Source: an uncultured candidate division Zixibacteria bacterium (GTDB lineage: Bacteria > Zixibacteria > MSB-5A5 > GN15 > FEB-12). Taken from it: a stretch of DNA of 16,796 nt. A model generated the notes under the pieces. The model did not search any database, was not told where the DNA came from, and saw nothing but the letters and a program-made list of their open reading frames with translations. The stretch spans positions 1 to 16,796 of the forward strand of contig CAJVYT010000041.1 in assembly GCA_913009765.1 (NCBI GenBank), written 5' to 3'. Positions 1 through 6,976 of this stretch are shown here, piece by piece. How positions within the stretch are numbered: position 1 is the first letter of the stretch; every line of letters starts with the position of its first letter. A program made the translations under genes and the position numbers.

Positions 1-92
1 TGATTGTAGTTACTCTACATTGATTCGATTATTTACTTTTTAATTTTTTCTGTTTTTTATTATTGTTTTTTTTCTTGTGTTTTTTTTTTTTT
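1..92. other. T-rich non-genomic read-through sequence at contig end
   Basis: The stretch becomes steadily more T-rich and ends in a run of 14 T immediately before an Illumina P7 adapter. Reading past the end of a short library insert and its adapter typically gives poly-A calls; on the opposite strand these are T runs in front of the adapter, which is the arrangement seen. I infer that these bases are sequencing artefact and not genome. No gene is supported here. Confidence 0.85.
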
Positions 93-158
93 CAAGCAGA
101 AGACGGCATACGAGATATATCAGTGTGACTGGAGTTCAGACGTGTGCTCTTCCGATCT
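93..158. other. Illumina P7 / TruSeq index adapter left in the assembly
   Basis: The segment holds the 24-base P7 flow-cell sequence (93-116, beginning CAAGCAGAAGACGGC), an 8-base index ATATCAGT (117-124), and the 34-base TruSeq read-2 primer sequence ending GCTCTTCCGATCT (125-158). All three parts are complete, contiguous and in the standard order. Read on the other strand the index is ACTGATAT, which from memory matches TruSeq index 25 with its two extra bases. The genomic sequence therefore starts at 159. Confidence 0.98.
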
Positions 159-159
159 A

Positions 160-1902
160 TCACAAGAAAATGTATTTGGTATTCTGTCACTAATGTTTTG
201 GACATTAGTTATAATCGTTTCTATTAAATATCTCATATATATATTTCAAGCAGACAATAAAGGGGAAGGCGGAGTGATTGCCTTAACCGCATTATTAAAA
301 TATAAATCAAAATCACGAACCAAAAGACGAATGTTTCTGATTAGCATGGGTATTTTTGCTGCTTGTCTACTGTATGGAGATGGTATGATTACACCGGCTA
401 TATCTGTATTGAGTGCTGTTGAGGGATTAAAAGTTATTGCTCCGAAATTTGACAATCTTGTTATTCCGGTAACAATGGTTATTCTTGCGGTATTATTTAT
501 TTTACAAAAAAGAGGAACAGCCAAAATAGGTGTTTTATTTGGACCGGTAATTCTTCTTTGGTTTTTGACAATTGCAATACTTGGACTCAGGCAAATTATT
601 GCCTATCCACATATATTTGCTGCTCTAAATCCTATGTATGGTATCAACTTTTTGATAAAATCAGGAATTCATGGTTATACTGTATTAGGTGCTGTGTTTC
701 TCGTTGCCACAGGAGCAGAAGCTCTCTATGCTGACTTGGGACATTTTGGGAAAAAACCGATTCGTTTAGTTTGGTTTACTTTGGTTTTACCTTCGCTTGT
801 TCTGAATTATTTTGGACAAGGAGCTCTCTTGCTGTCTAACCCGTCTGAAGTGTTTCACCCATTTTATGCGATGGTTCCTTCGGGGTTGATGATACCAATG
901 CTGCTTCTTGCAACCTGTGCGACTATTATTGCCTCTCAAGCCGTAATAACCGGCGTGTATTCTTTAACACGTCAAGCTATACAAATGGGATATTTGCCAA
1001 GGTTAAATATTATTCATACTTCCACAAGACATTTTGGTCAAATTTATGTTCCGGCAATAAATTGGTTAATGATGTTTGCTACATTGGCATTAGTTCTTGG
1101 ATTTCAATCATCAAGTAAATTAGCAGCAGCGTATGGTGTTGCGGTAACATCTACGATGCTCATTGCAACCTTTCTTTTTTATGTTATAGCAAGAAAAATA
1201 TGGGATTGGGGAATTCTTACCGCAGGAATTCCGGTGCTTTTGTTTCTTGTCGTTGATATATCATTTTTGGCAGCTAATATCAGTAAAATTTTTCATGGTG
1301 CCTGGTTCCCATTGGTATTGGGAGCGATTGCAATGATTATTATGACAACTTGGAAACTGGGACGTAAAATTCTTTCTGAACAACTTTCTGAACTATTGAT
1401 GCCGTTTGAAAAAGTTAACGAAAGAATAATAGACGAAAAGATACAACGAGTAAAAGGACATGCGGTATTTTTGACAGGCAGTCCAAAAAATATCCCTATT
1501 GCACTGACTCAAAATTTAGAACATTTTAAATCGTTACATTCTAATGTTGTTTTACTCAATTTTTCATTATTGGAAATACCGAGAGTGCCTAATATTGATA
1601 AGTTAAAAATTGTAGAACTTGGAGCCGGTTTTCATCAGATTACAGCGTATTTCGGATACATGGAATCGCCAAGTGTAGAAAAAATTCTTGCTTTGGCAAA
1701 AGGAGAGGGATTAGATGTTCCTCTACATGAAAGTAGTTTCTTTTTGGGCAGGGAAAAACTCATTATAAACGGGGAGCGGCGTATGAGCAGGTGGCGGGCA
1801 CATCTCTTTTCCTTTTTATCAAGAAACGCTTATGATGCCTCTGCATTTTTCGAAATACCGGAAAATCGGGTCATTGAAGTAGGAATACGCCTTACTATTT
1901 AA
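160..1902 (+). CDS. kup: Kup-family potassium uptake protein, 5' end lost
   Basis: Low-affinity K+ transporter of the inner membrane (KUP/HAK/KT family, probably K+/H+ symport). Recognisable blocks in order are VFGILSLMFW, ADNKGEGGVIALTAL, YGDGMITPAISVLSAVEG, ATGAEALYADLGHFGKKP, NYFGQGALLL and SSKLAAAYGVAVTSTM. A cytoplasmic C-terminal domain follows, ending VIEVGIRLTI, which parallels the end of E. coli Kup. About 580 codons remain against 622 residues in E. coli. The missing part is the first 45-50 residues, including the first membrane helix. An apparent GTG start at 142 lies inside the adapter, so the residues MCSSDL are artefact; the first genuine complete codon is at 160. The true start lies beyond the contig. 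The truncation is technical, not biological. Confidence 0.93.
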   Translation, partial: SQENVFGILSLMFWTLVIIVSIKYLIYIFQADNKGEGGVIALTALLKYKSKSRTKRRMFLISMGIFAACLLYGDGMITPAISVLSAVEGLKVIAPKFDNLVIPVTMVILAVLFILQKRGTAKIGVLFGPVILLWFLTIAILGLRQIIAYPHIFAALNPMYGINFLIKSGIHGYTVLGAVFLVATGAEALYADLGHFGKKPIRLVWFTLVLPSLVLNYFGQGALLLSNPSEVFHPFYAMVPSGLMIPMLLLATCATIIASQAVITGVYSLTRQAIQMGYLPRLNIIHTSTRHFGQIYVPAINWLMMFATLALVLGFQSSSKLAAAYGVAVTSTMLIATFLFYVIARKIWDWGILTAGIPVLLFLVVDISFLAANISKIFHGAWFPLVLGAIAMIIMTTWKLGRKILSEQLSELLMPFEKVNERIIDEKIQRVKGHAVFLTGSPKNIPIALTQNLEHFKSLHSNVVLLNFSLLEIPRVPNIDKLKIVELGAGFHQITAYFGYMESPSVEKILALAKGEGLDVPLHESSFFLGREKLIINGERRMSRWRAHLFSFLSRNAYDASAFFEIPENRVIEVGIRLTI

Positions 1903-1953
1903 TAATTTTATATAGTTATGAGTCTATATTTTAAGACTTTGATGTTATATTTT

Positions 1954-1960
1954 GAGGAGG
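1954..1960 (+). promoter_or_regulatory. Shine-Dalgarno that fixes a TTG start
   Basis: GAGGAGG lies 5 bases before a TTG at 1966. It favours this TTG over the in-frame ATG at 1918, which has no comparable site. Confidence 0.75.
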
Positions 1961-1965
1961 TACTT

Positions 1966-2460
1966 TTGAATTACAAAAATCAATTACTCATTATTTTAGT
2001 TTTAGTATTGGTATTCTGTGAAATTTCTCATGCAGATTCTTTTGGTATTAATATTTACGGTCTGTCATACCACACCGGTAACAATATTAGAAATCGTATA
2101 AAGTTAAATGAAGTTAACAACGGTATCGGGTTTCGTGCTGATTTTGGTTCCTTAAAAGGTAACAGTTTTTTTATTGAGGGAGGAAAATATAATGACTCAT
2201 TTAATAATGATGCCAAATATATTTCAATCGCATATCAGTTTCGTATATGGCATCAATTACGAGTTGGGATAAATACTGCTTTATATAATACAAAATCGGT
2301 AAATCACGGAAAATCGTTTGTAGCTCCGATTCCGATGATGTCATACCGAGTTTGGCGTGTGTCTGTTAACACAGTATATTTTCCTAAGTACGAACAGATA
2401 AATCCACTCTATATTTTCGGTGCATATCTGACAGTTGATATAGTTCGAAACAATAAGTGA
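1966..2460 (+). CDS. Small outer-membrane beta-barrel protein, function unknown
   Basis: Predicted exported protein of 164 residues. The TTG at 1966 is chosen over the ATG at 1918 because of the GAGGAGG site and because it gives a clean Sec signal: MNYKNQ, a hydrophobic core LLIILVLVLVF, then cleavage after SHA at residue 23. The Cys in the core is not in a lipobox. The mature part alternates polar and hydrophobic residues with repeated aromatic strand ends (NIYGLSYHTG, FFIEGGKYNDS, LYIFGAYLTVDI), typical of a small barrel of about 8 strands. The pattern YGLSYH, then GIGFR, then FVAPIPMMSYR resembles a conserved barrel family seen in many Gram-negatives, loosely reminiscent of lipid A-modifying barrels such as PagP. 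I cannot claim an enzyme. It lies 63 bases after kup and may be co-transcribed. Confidence 0.72.
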   Translation: MNYKNQLLIILVLVLVFCEISHADSFGINIYGLSYHTGNNIRNRIKLNEVNNGIGFRADFGSLKGNSFFIEGGKYNDSFNNDAKYISIAYQFRIWHQLRVGINTALYNTKSVNHGKSFVAPIPMMSYRVWRVSVNTVYFPKYEQINPLYIFGAYLTVDIVRNNK

Positions 2461-2508
2461 ATTAAGTTTACTCTTGCTTCTGAGAAATTCAACGAATATT
2501 ATTTGTAT

Positions 2509-3315
2509 ATGAAAATAATCGATCTGACAAAAGTATATATTAATCATGTTTGTAAGCAGAAAGATTTCATCTCTTATGAAAAATCATGTCCTGAACTTTT
2601 TGAACATTACTACCAATTTTGGTCATACAGAGATAACACAAAAATCTTTCTCGAATCAAATATTATATCTTCACGTGATTTGATACTTTCTATTCTCCCA
2701 AAGCTAGAAAATAAATTCTCAAATAATAACATAGACATAAATTCTATAACAATGATTCTATTTGTCGGTATGGGAAATACAAACGGTCATGCCTTTAAGT
2801 ATCAAGATCAGTTTATAGTATGGATTCCGGTTGAAACGTATACGAATAAAATTGACACTGAAGTTTTTATGACGCATGAAATTGCCCATGCTTTGCATTA
2901 CACTGATTCTCCCAAGTTTTATTTTGAAAATGAAAAACAGCAAAAACATATAGGTCGCCAAATTATTACAGAAGGATTAGCTACATATTTTTCAAAAACA
3001 GTTCTTGGAATTTCAGGTGAAAAAGCGTTGTGGGGAGAATATCTTGCTATCGATACACTTACAAAGTGGATGAATGATTGCCAAAAACAATTTGATACAA
3101 TTAGAACAGTTGTAAAAAATAATTTTTACTCAACAGATAACAGATTAGGTCTGTTTTACGCCAATGATAAAGAAGATATATTGAATTTCAGAGCAGGATA
3201 TTATGCCGGTTTGAAATTAGTCGAACAGATTACAAAATCACAAAACATATCTCTCATGGAATTATCAAAAATTCCACGAGAGAAATTTGAAAAGCTTATT
3301 CTGTCATTGTTGTAA
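2509..3315 (+). CDS. Putative zinc metalloprotease of gluzincin type (DUF2268-like)
   Basis: Soluble protein of 268 residues with no signal peptide or membrane segment, so probably cytoplasmic. The segment MTHEIAHALHY supplies HEIAH at about residues 123-127, an HExxH zinc site. E155 in ITEGLATYF is well placed as the third zinc ligand. This HExxH plus downstream TEGxA arrangement is that of DUF2268-type putative Zn proteases. The C-terminal RAGYYAGLKLVEQI helix also fits that family. The start is the ATG at 2509, since the TTG two codons earlier gains nothing; no strong ribosome site is visible. It begins 48 bases after the barrel gene and ends 10 bases from the convergent ammonium-channel gene. 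The substrate is unknown. Confidence 0.7.
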   Translation: MKIIDLTKVYINHVCKQKDFISYEKSCPELFEHYYQFWSYRDNTKIFLESNIISSRDLILSILPKLENKFSNNNIDINSITMILFVGMGNTNGHAFKYQDQFIVWIPVETYTNKIDTEVFMTHEIAHALHYTDSPKFYFENEKQQKHIGRQIITEGLATYFSKTVLGISGEKALWGEYLAIDTLTKWMNDCQKQFDTIRTVVKNNFYSTDNRLGLFYANDKEDILNFRAGYYAGLKLVEQITKSQNISLMELSKIPREKFEKLILSLL

Positions 3316-3325
3316 GAATTATATA

Positions 3326-4408
3326 TCAATCAACGATAAATTCTTCGGAATCAATATATGGTTCCTGTCTTCTTCCGAATATAGCAAGAATTTTTCCAAC
3401 AAGAAGACCGAACACAATTGCAAGTACAGTTGTAATAATAATACCCTTGATTTGAGCAGCACCGCTGATACTGTCAACAGCAATCATAGCAACAAGACCG
3501 CCAAACAACCCCGGCAGACCGTGAAGATGCAGCACACCGCATGTATCAATCTTTTTCCCGATTGCTTGAAATTTACTTTGTATAGCGGCAAAACCAAATG
3601 TTGATACTATACCTGCAACTATTCCAATAGCAAATGCGTAGGTCGGTGGAACTTTATCACACGTAGAACCTATTGCCACACCTCCTGCAAGAGCGGCATT
3701 GGCGATATCGGCAATTGAAATTTTCCCTCTAAGTTTTAATGAGGCTATGTATGTAGCTATTGTTGAACCGCACAAAGCAAGAATGACATTTACGATTGTC
3801 ATCGGGATATCTTCGACAGCTACTAAAGCCGCACAAAAAGACGGCCAGAAAACCCAAAGCACCATGCTTCCAAGCAGTGAAAAACGGTCACTTGTATTAT
3901 CTGACTCAACAGGTATTTGATATTCTTTTTCAGTAGTCATGGCATAGGCAGCACCAATACCAAACAATGCTCCAAAGGCATGAATAACTATTGACCCACC
4001 GGTATCTATAAAACTCCCTTTAGCTATCAAACCAAATCCATTCGACAGCAGAATCCATTCATTGAAAGCATAACATGGAACAAAGAGAAAACTTAACAGC
4101 AGATATTGATGCATCTTCAGCCGACCAAGAACCGCACCGGCACAAATGAGCAGACTTGCGGCACCAAATTCTGCTAAAATAAGTCTATCTATCTCCGGAT
4201 CAACAGAACCTAAAATTCCTAAACTGTTTTTAAGATAGTACAGTGGAATGGAAACAGAGACAAGTAAATATGTAGCAGTGATAGCCGAACGACCGTATCG
4301 TTTCACAAAAACCATGAGAAAACCAAAACCGACAAGAAGCATAGCCATTATATGAATTGCACGAAAATACTTCAGTGCTTCAATCACAGATGATAAATCA
4401 TTAGTCAT
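3326..4408 (-). CDS. amt: Ammonium transporter / Rh-type ammonia channel
   Basis: Inner-membrane channel of the Amt/MEP/Rh family, 360 residues with about 11 hydrophobic segments. It would conduct ammonia or ammonium (possibly CO2 in Rh proteins) into the cell. Family marks are DTGGSIVIHAFGALFG, with D135 and first pore His H143; NAALAGGVAIGSTCD; and DTCGVLHLHGLPGLFGG, with D288 and second pore His H296. The wording of these blocks (IHAFGA, LAGGVAIG, DTCGVxxLHGLPG) is closer to Rhesus glycoproteins than to E. coli AmtB, so Rh-type is the better label. No glnK/glnB gene adjoins it, unlike many amtB loci. The start ATG is followed by TNDLSSVIEALKYFRAIHI. A 14-bp palindrome lies in its leader. 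Confidence 0.9.
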   Translation of the reverse strand: MTNDLSSVIEALKYFRAIHIMAMLLVGFGFLMVFVKRYGRSAITATYLLVSVSIPLYYLKNSLGILGSVDPEIDRLILAEFGAASLLICAGAVLGRLKMHQYLLLSFLFVPCYAFNEWILLSNGFGLIAKGSFIDTGGSIVIHAFGALFGIGAAYAMTTEKEYQIPVESDNTSDRFSLLGSMVLWVFWPSFCAALVAVEDIPMTIVNVILALCGSTIATYIASLKLRGKISIADIANAALAGGVAIGSTCDKVPPTYAFAIGIVAGIVSTFGFAAIQSKFQAIGKKIDTCGVLHLHGLPGLFGGLVAMIAVDSISGAAQIKGIIITTVLAIVFGLLVGKILAIFGRRQEPYIDSEEFIVD

Positions 4409-4440
4409 TTTTTATCTGTCCTTATGTAAATCTATTGATA

Positions 4441-4454
4441 TTAGATGCATCTAA
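4441..4454. repeat. Perfect 14-bp palindrome in the amt leader
   Basis: TTAGATGCATCTAA reads the same on both strands and ends 33 bases upstream of the amt start codon. Its symmetry and position suit a dimeric repressor or activator site, though the regulator is not identifiable here. Confidence 0.5.
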
Positions 4455-4478
4455 AACTATACATCGATATTTTTCTCC

Positions 4479-4506
4479 AACTTATTCTAATAAAGAAAAA
4501 TGTCAA
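4479..4506 (-). promoter_or_regulatory. Possible sigma70-type promoter for amt
   Basis: On the minus strand a perfect -35 TTGACA (4506-4501) is followed after 16 bases by TAAGTT (4484-4479), a poor -10. The palindrome at 4441-4454 would lie downstream of the transcription start. I saw no sigma54 -24/-12 pair. Confidence 0.3.
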
Positions 4507-4674
4507 GAAAGATTAATTAATATTCAAAATAGATTGTTAAAATAAATTAAAAGAGATTTTTTTGTATATAAGAATAGAAGAACTGTACATTATTACATGT
4601 ACTTCTCTATCCTATGGGAAGAAATATAACTTCTCAAAACGTAGAGAACATTTTATTTAAAAAAAATTACTTAA

Positions 4675-4872
4675 CTATTTATGACAAGACGGTAAACAAG
4701 CAGCACATCCATTTACTTGTTCATATACTGTTTTAGCTTTTTCAACTGCCTCATCGCACTTTTCAAAATTACCGAGATAAGTTCTTTCGGTAGGTAAATA
4801 TGTACAGCCTTCTGTGTGTATTTCATGAATTCCGGTTGGTAGAGCATTGATATTGATATAATAATGTTTCAT
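4675..4872 (-). CDS. Small Cys-rich conserved protein, function unknown
   Basis: Sixty-five residues with no signal or membrane helix. It carries HEIHTEGC (H16, H19, C23), an aromatic TYLGNF, a short predicted helix CDEAVEKAKTVYEQ, and a C-terminal cluster NGCAACLPSCHK with C56, C59, C63 and H64. I recognise the general pattern (a tyrosine-rich start, HEVH-type motif, YLGxF, then a Cys-rich end) as a small protein found in many bacteria but know no function. The Cys/His set could bind metal. The ATG is preceded by an AAGG-like site. The gene has a very good promoter of its own and a leader hairpin, which supports a real, separately regulated gene. Confidence 0.8.
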   Translation of the reverse strand: MKHYYININALPTGIHEIHTEGCTYLPTERTYLGNFEKCDEAVEKAKTVYEQVNGCAACLPSCHK

Positions 4873-4907
4873 TTTTCTACTACCTTCTGCTTAGACTTAC
4901 AATTACG

Positions 4908-4932
4908 ACGTTAAAGCACAAACTTTTAACGT
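4908..4932. repeat. 8-bp inverted repeat in the small-gene leader
   Basis: ACGTTAAA (4908-4915) and TTTAACGT (4925-4932) are perfect inverted repeats with a 9-base spacer. They lie just downstream of the predicted transcription start and 36 bases or more before the start codon at 4872. The site could act as an operator or as an RNA hairpin in the 5' leader. Confidence 0.5.
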
Positions 4933-4943
4933 ATTTTCAAAGC

Positions 4944-4972
4944 AATATAATCTGCTTTTTAATCCATGTCAA
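4944..4972 (-). promoter_or_regulatory. Strong sigma70-type promoter for the Cys-rich small gene
   Basis: On the minus strand the -35 is TTGACA (4972-4967), a perfect match. A 17-base spacer follows, then the -10 TATATT (4949-4944), 5 of 6 matches. It points at the small gene starting at 4872, with a leader of about 65 bases. Confidence 0.65.
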
Positions 4973-4998
4973 TACATGTTAATGAACAGAAGAATTTT

Positions 4999-5268
4999 TT
5001 ACATATCTTTATCTTTTGAAAAACGGGCTGACAAAAAGTTATATAGCCACGCAAAGATTGCACCGCCGACAAAACCGTCAAAAAATGCCCAGGCCAAACC
5101 AATAATAGACCCGACAGGACTAATACTGTAGCCTCTATAAAGTCGCCCTATCATCGTTATTTCCCCGGTGGCACCATCAAAAAGAATTATCCACCATGTT
5201 AAAAATAAAAGACCAATTCCCCATACCAAACCTACTGTTAACGCAAATGCTTTTACATTGAGTTTCAT
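4999..5268 (-). CDS. Small holin-like / conserved inner-membrane protein
   Basis: Eighty-nine residues with two hydrophobic stretches: about 7-30 (FALTVGLVWGIGLLFLTWWIIL) and about 52-80 (SIIGLAWAFFDGFVGGAIFAWLYN). The charged tail is SARFSKDKDM. The layout and the motif GLAWAFFDGFVGGAIFAWLYN match a widespread bacterial family that databases tend to label bacteriophage holin, although no phage genes are nearby. A housekeeping membrane role is as likely as lysis. The ATG has a GGAAG site 8 bases upstream. It is followed by the Cys-rich small gene on the same strand, which has its own promoter. Confidence 0.75.
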   Translation of the reverse strand: MKLNVKAFALTVGLVWGIGLLFLTWWIILFDGATGEITMIGRLYRGYSISPVGSIIGLAWAFFDGFVGGAIFAWLYNFLSARFSKDKDM

Positions 5269-5391
5269 ACTGCACTTCCAATTCTTTTATTGCTTTTTAA
5301 ATCTCACAATGAGCCACAAATCTCCTATCATATAAAATATATAGCTATTTTTATCCATTATGCAACAGTCATTTTGGGATGATAGTTTTTA

Positions 5392-5488
5392 GGATTATTT
5401 CTATCTTGTTTTATTGTCATTCAAATCACCCCAAGTCCGCTTAGGAGGCAAGGATATTGAAAGATAACTTAAACTTTTTCAATAATCC
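5392..5488. mobile_element. Degenerate MITE-like element, relative of the copy at 6924-7038
   Basis: Bases 5463-5488 match 7013-7038 at 22 of 26 positions, sharing GATAA, then CTTTTTCAA and a terminal CC. The left end at 5392-5399 (GGATTATT) is the exact inverse of the right end AATAATCC (5481-5488). The interior contains only a weak hairpin (CCCAAG/CTTAGG). No clear target duplication flanks it, so it looks old and decayed. The boundaries are inferred from the 8-bp terminal repeats only. Confidence 0.45.
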
Positions 5489-5562
5489 CCATATTCATTG
5501 AGTTCCTTACTTATACTATTTGAACTCGATAGGCTGTTTCAATAAAGCCTAACTGTCTAAAG

Positions 5563-5568
5563 TATAAT
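5563..5568 (+). promoter_or_regulatory. -10 hexamer for the pilin-like gene
   Basis: A consensus TATAAT lies 23 bases before the ATG at 5592. No -35 with 16-18 base spacing is convincing (TTTCAA is 20 bases away). Transcription would start only about 15-18 bases from the ATG, leaving a very short leader without a Shine-Dalgarno. Confidence 0.4.
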
Positions 5569-5591
5569 TATAACATTCCGATAATTTAAAA

Positions 5592-6041
5592 ATGGACAAT
5601 AATAATGGATTTACTCTTATTGAACTTATAATGATTATTGTAATTCTTGGGATTATTTCAGCTGTTTCTATTCCAAAATATCAGGATATCGCATTAGAAG
5701 CTAAAAAAGGAAGCTGTAAAAATTCTCTGATGAGTATGCGGTCGGCTATATCTATTTGGCAAATGAACAATATTGTTAAAAATCATTCAGGTTCATACCC
5801 CGACATAAATAGCCTCAGAAGTCCAAATACTGTACTTATAGCTGTTCCCCCTAATCCATTTCAATCAGAGAATAACGCCCCCGATTCAATTGTTTTGGGA
5901 GTAACAAAAGGAGTTCGAGTAAGTCTTCGAGGAGGATGGGCATATAAACCGTCAACCGGTGAGATTTGGGCGAACACTTCTACGTATGCCGGAGGTTCAG
6001 GATGTTCCGGCGGAACTCTTATCAATGAAAATTTATGGTAA
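5592..6041 (+). CDS. Type IV pilin-like / type II secretion pseudopilin-like protein
   Basis: Prepilin of 149 residues. A short polar leader MDNNNG is followed by FTLIELIMIIVILGIISAV: cleavage by prepilin peptidase would fall between G6 and F7, with the conserved Glu at mature position 5 (E11). After the N-terminal helix comes a small globular domain with C42 and C138, which may form a disulfide. The late segment GGWAYKPSTGEIWANTS is typical of pseudopilin C-terminal regions. It could be a minor pilin, a pseudopilin or a competence pilin. No assembly ATPase, platform, secretin or peptidase gene is next to it. An upstream stop at 5571 leaves this ATG as the only start; no ribosome site is seen. 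Confidence 0.85.
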   Translation: MDNNNGFTLIELIMIIVILGIISAVSIPKYQDIALEAKKGSCKNSLMSMRSAISIWQMNNIVKNHSGSYPDINSLRSPNTVLIAVPPNPFQSENNAPDSIVLGVTKGVRVSLRGGWAYKPSTGEIWANTSTYAGGSGCSGGTLINENLW

Positions 6042-6088
6042 CTATAAATTATTGGTGTTGATAAATATTTGCTTATTATACTATATGT

Positions 6089-6706
6089 TTAAATCTTCCG
6101 TTTAAGATCATTATTAGAAGATATACAGGTATCAAGGTCTTTGAGAATACCGTTTTTTATATTATAGATCCATCCATGTACAAAAAGCTCTCCGCCATCA
6201 TTCCATTTTTTTTGAACTATTGTTGTATTACATACATTTTTGACTTGTTCAATAACATTGAGTTCACAGAGTAAATCATACTTTTTGTCATTATCAAAAC
6301 CGTGCAGTTTCTCAGCATGAAAACGGGCGACATCTTTAATATGTCTCAGCCAATTATCTATAAGTCCGTGCTGTTGTTTTTCCATCGAAGCTTTTATACC
6401 TGAGCATCCATAATGACCGCAGACAATAATATGTTTTACTTTAAGCATCTCGACCGCATGCTGTATCACCGAAAGACAATTCAAATCGGTATGAACAACT
6501 ACATTTGCAATATTTCGATGGACAAACAAATCACCGGGGGGTAAATCAACTATCTGATTGGCAGGAACCCGACTATCGGAACAACCAATCCATAGATATT
6601 GTGGAACTTGTTCTTTAGATAATTGCGTGAAGAACTCGGCATCTTTTTCTTTGATGGATAATGCCCAAGCGGCATTTCTTTCAAAGAGATGTTTTAATGA
6701 TTTCAA
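6089..6706 (-). CDS. can: Beta-class carbonic anhydrase
   Basis: Zinc enzyme interconverting CO2 and bicarbonate in the cytoplasm, 205 residues, the usual length for the bacterial beta class. Zinc ligands C42, H98 and C101 and the catalytic pair D44/R46 are in CSDSRVPANQ and CGHYGCSGIK. Their numbering coincides with E. coli Can, which supports the TTG start at 6706. Other class blocks are GDLFVHRNIANVV, DLNCLSVIQHAVEMLKV and CELNVIEQVKNV. The ribosome site is weak (AAGG about 10 bases upstream). A good promoter lies about 50 bases upstream. It is convergent with the pilin-like gene (47-base gap) with no obvious terminator between them. Confidence 0.95.
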   Translation of the reverse strand: MKSLKHLFERNAAWALSIKEKDAEFFTQLSKEQVPQYLWIGCSDSRVPANQIVDLPPGDLFVHRNIANVVVHTDLNCLSVIQHAVEMLKVKHIIVCGHYGCSGIKASMEKQQHGLIDNWLRHIKDVARFHAEKLHGFDNDKKYDLLCELNVIEQVKNVCNTTIVQKKWNDGGELFVHGWIYNIKNGILKDLDTCISSNNDLKRKI

Positions 6707-6751
6707 AATTTCTCAACCTTACTCTTTGCTTTTTAACAAGATATTTGAGGT

Positions 6752-6780
6752 AATGTATTCTGCTTATGACTCGATGTCAA
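6752..6780 (-). promoter_or_regulatory. Sigma70-type promoter for the carbonic anhydrase gene
   Basis: On the minus strand the -35 is TTGACA (6780-6775), the spacer 17 bases and the -10 TACATT (6757-6752). The -10 to the TTG start at 6706 is 45 bases. Confidence 0.55.
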
Positions 6781-6949
6781 CAAGAGTTACAGACAGGATT
6801 CCAATAGAATATAGTTGTAGGAGAAACAGGGGTGCTTGTTCCTTTTTTTTAAATTTTTGAAAGGTAGAACAGATATTATTGTCTGTTCTTTAGTTGAACA
6901 AGAATGTCCGACATACCGATAGGGGCTTGTTGATAAACCTATTAATGCG

Positions 6950-6973
6950 TCGTCGGGAACCCTTTCCCGACGA
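6950..6973. repeat. Hairpin 1 of the MITE-like element
   Basis: TCGTCGGGAA (6950-6959) pairs fully with TTCCCGACGA (6964-6973) around the loop CCCT. Its core GTCGGGAA/TTCCCGAC differs from hairpin 2 by one compensated pair. Confidence 0.8.
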
Positions 6974-6976
6974 TTA

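Larger units (their letters stand above)
5269..5591. other. Intergenic region holding repeat-element relics
   Basis: This 323-base gap separates the divergent holin-like and pilin genes. It contains a degenerate copy of the MITE-like element (5392-5488), a short inverted repeat AGGCT/AGCCT (5531-5550) whose right arm TTTCAATAAAGCC again resembles the element end, and a perfect -10 hexamer TATAAT (5563-5568). I find no coding sequence in it. Confidence 0.5.

Noticed and set aside
142..159. GTG start giving kup an MCSSDL N-terminus
   Set aside because: These codons are adapter sequence, so the start is not biological.
3287..3604. 105-codon + strand frame inside the ammonium-channel gene
   Set aside because: The translation is Asn/Cys/Lys-rich without family features and lies antisense to a well-conserved gene.
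4579..4609. Hairpin GTACAT/ATGTAC with bulged outer pairs after the Cys-rich small gene
   Set aside because: The stem is short and AT-rich, with no T run directly after it on either strand, so I did not call a terminator.
4999..5268. Prophage remnant suggested by the holin-like protein
   Set aside because: No lysin, structural, integrase or attachment sequences adjoin it; the holin label is a loose family name.
6558..6860. 100-codon open frame on the + strand overlapping the carbonic anhydrase start
   Set aside because: It overlaps a certain gene antisense, has no ribosome site and no domain-like composition; its tail is intergenic low-complexity sequence.
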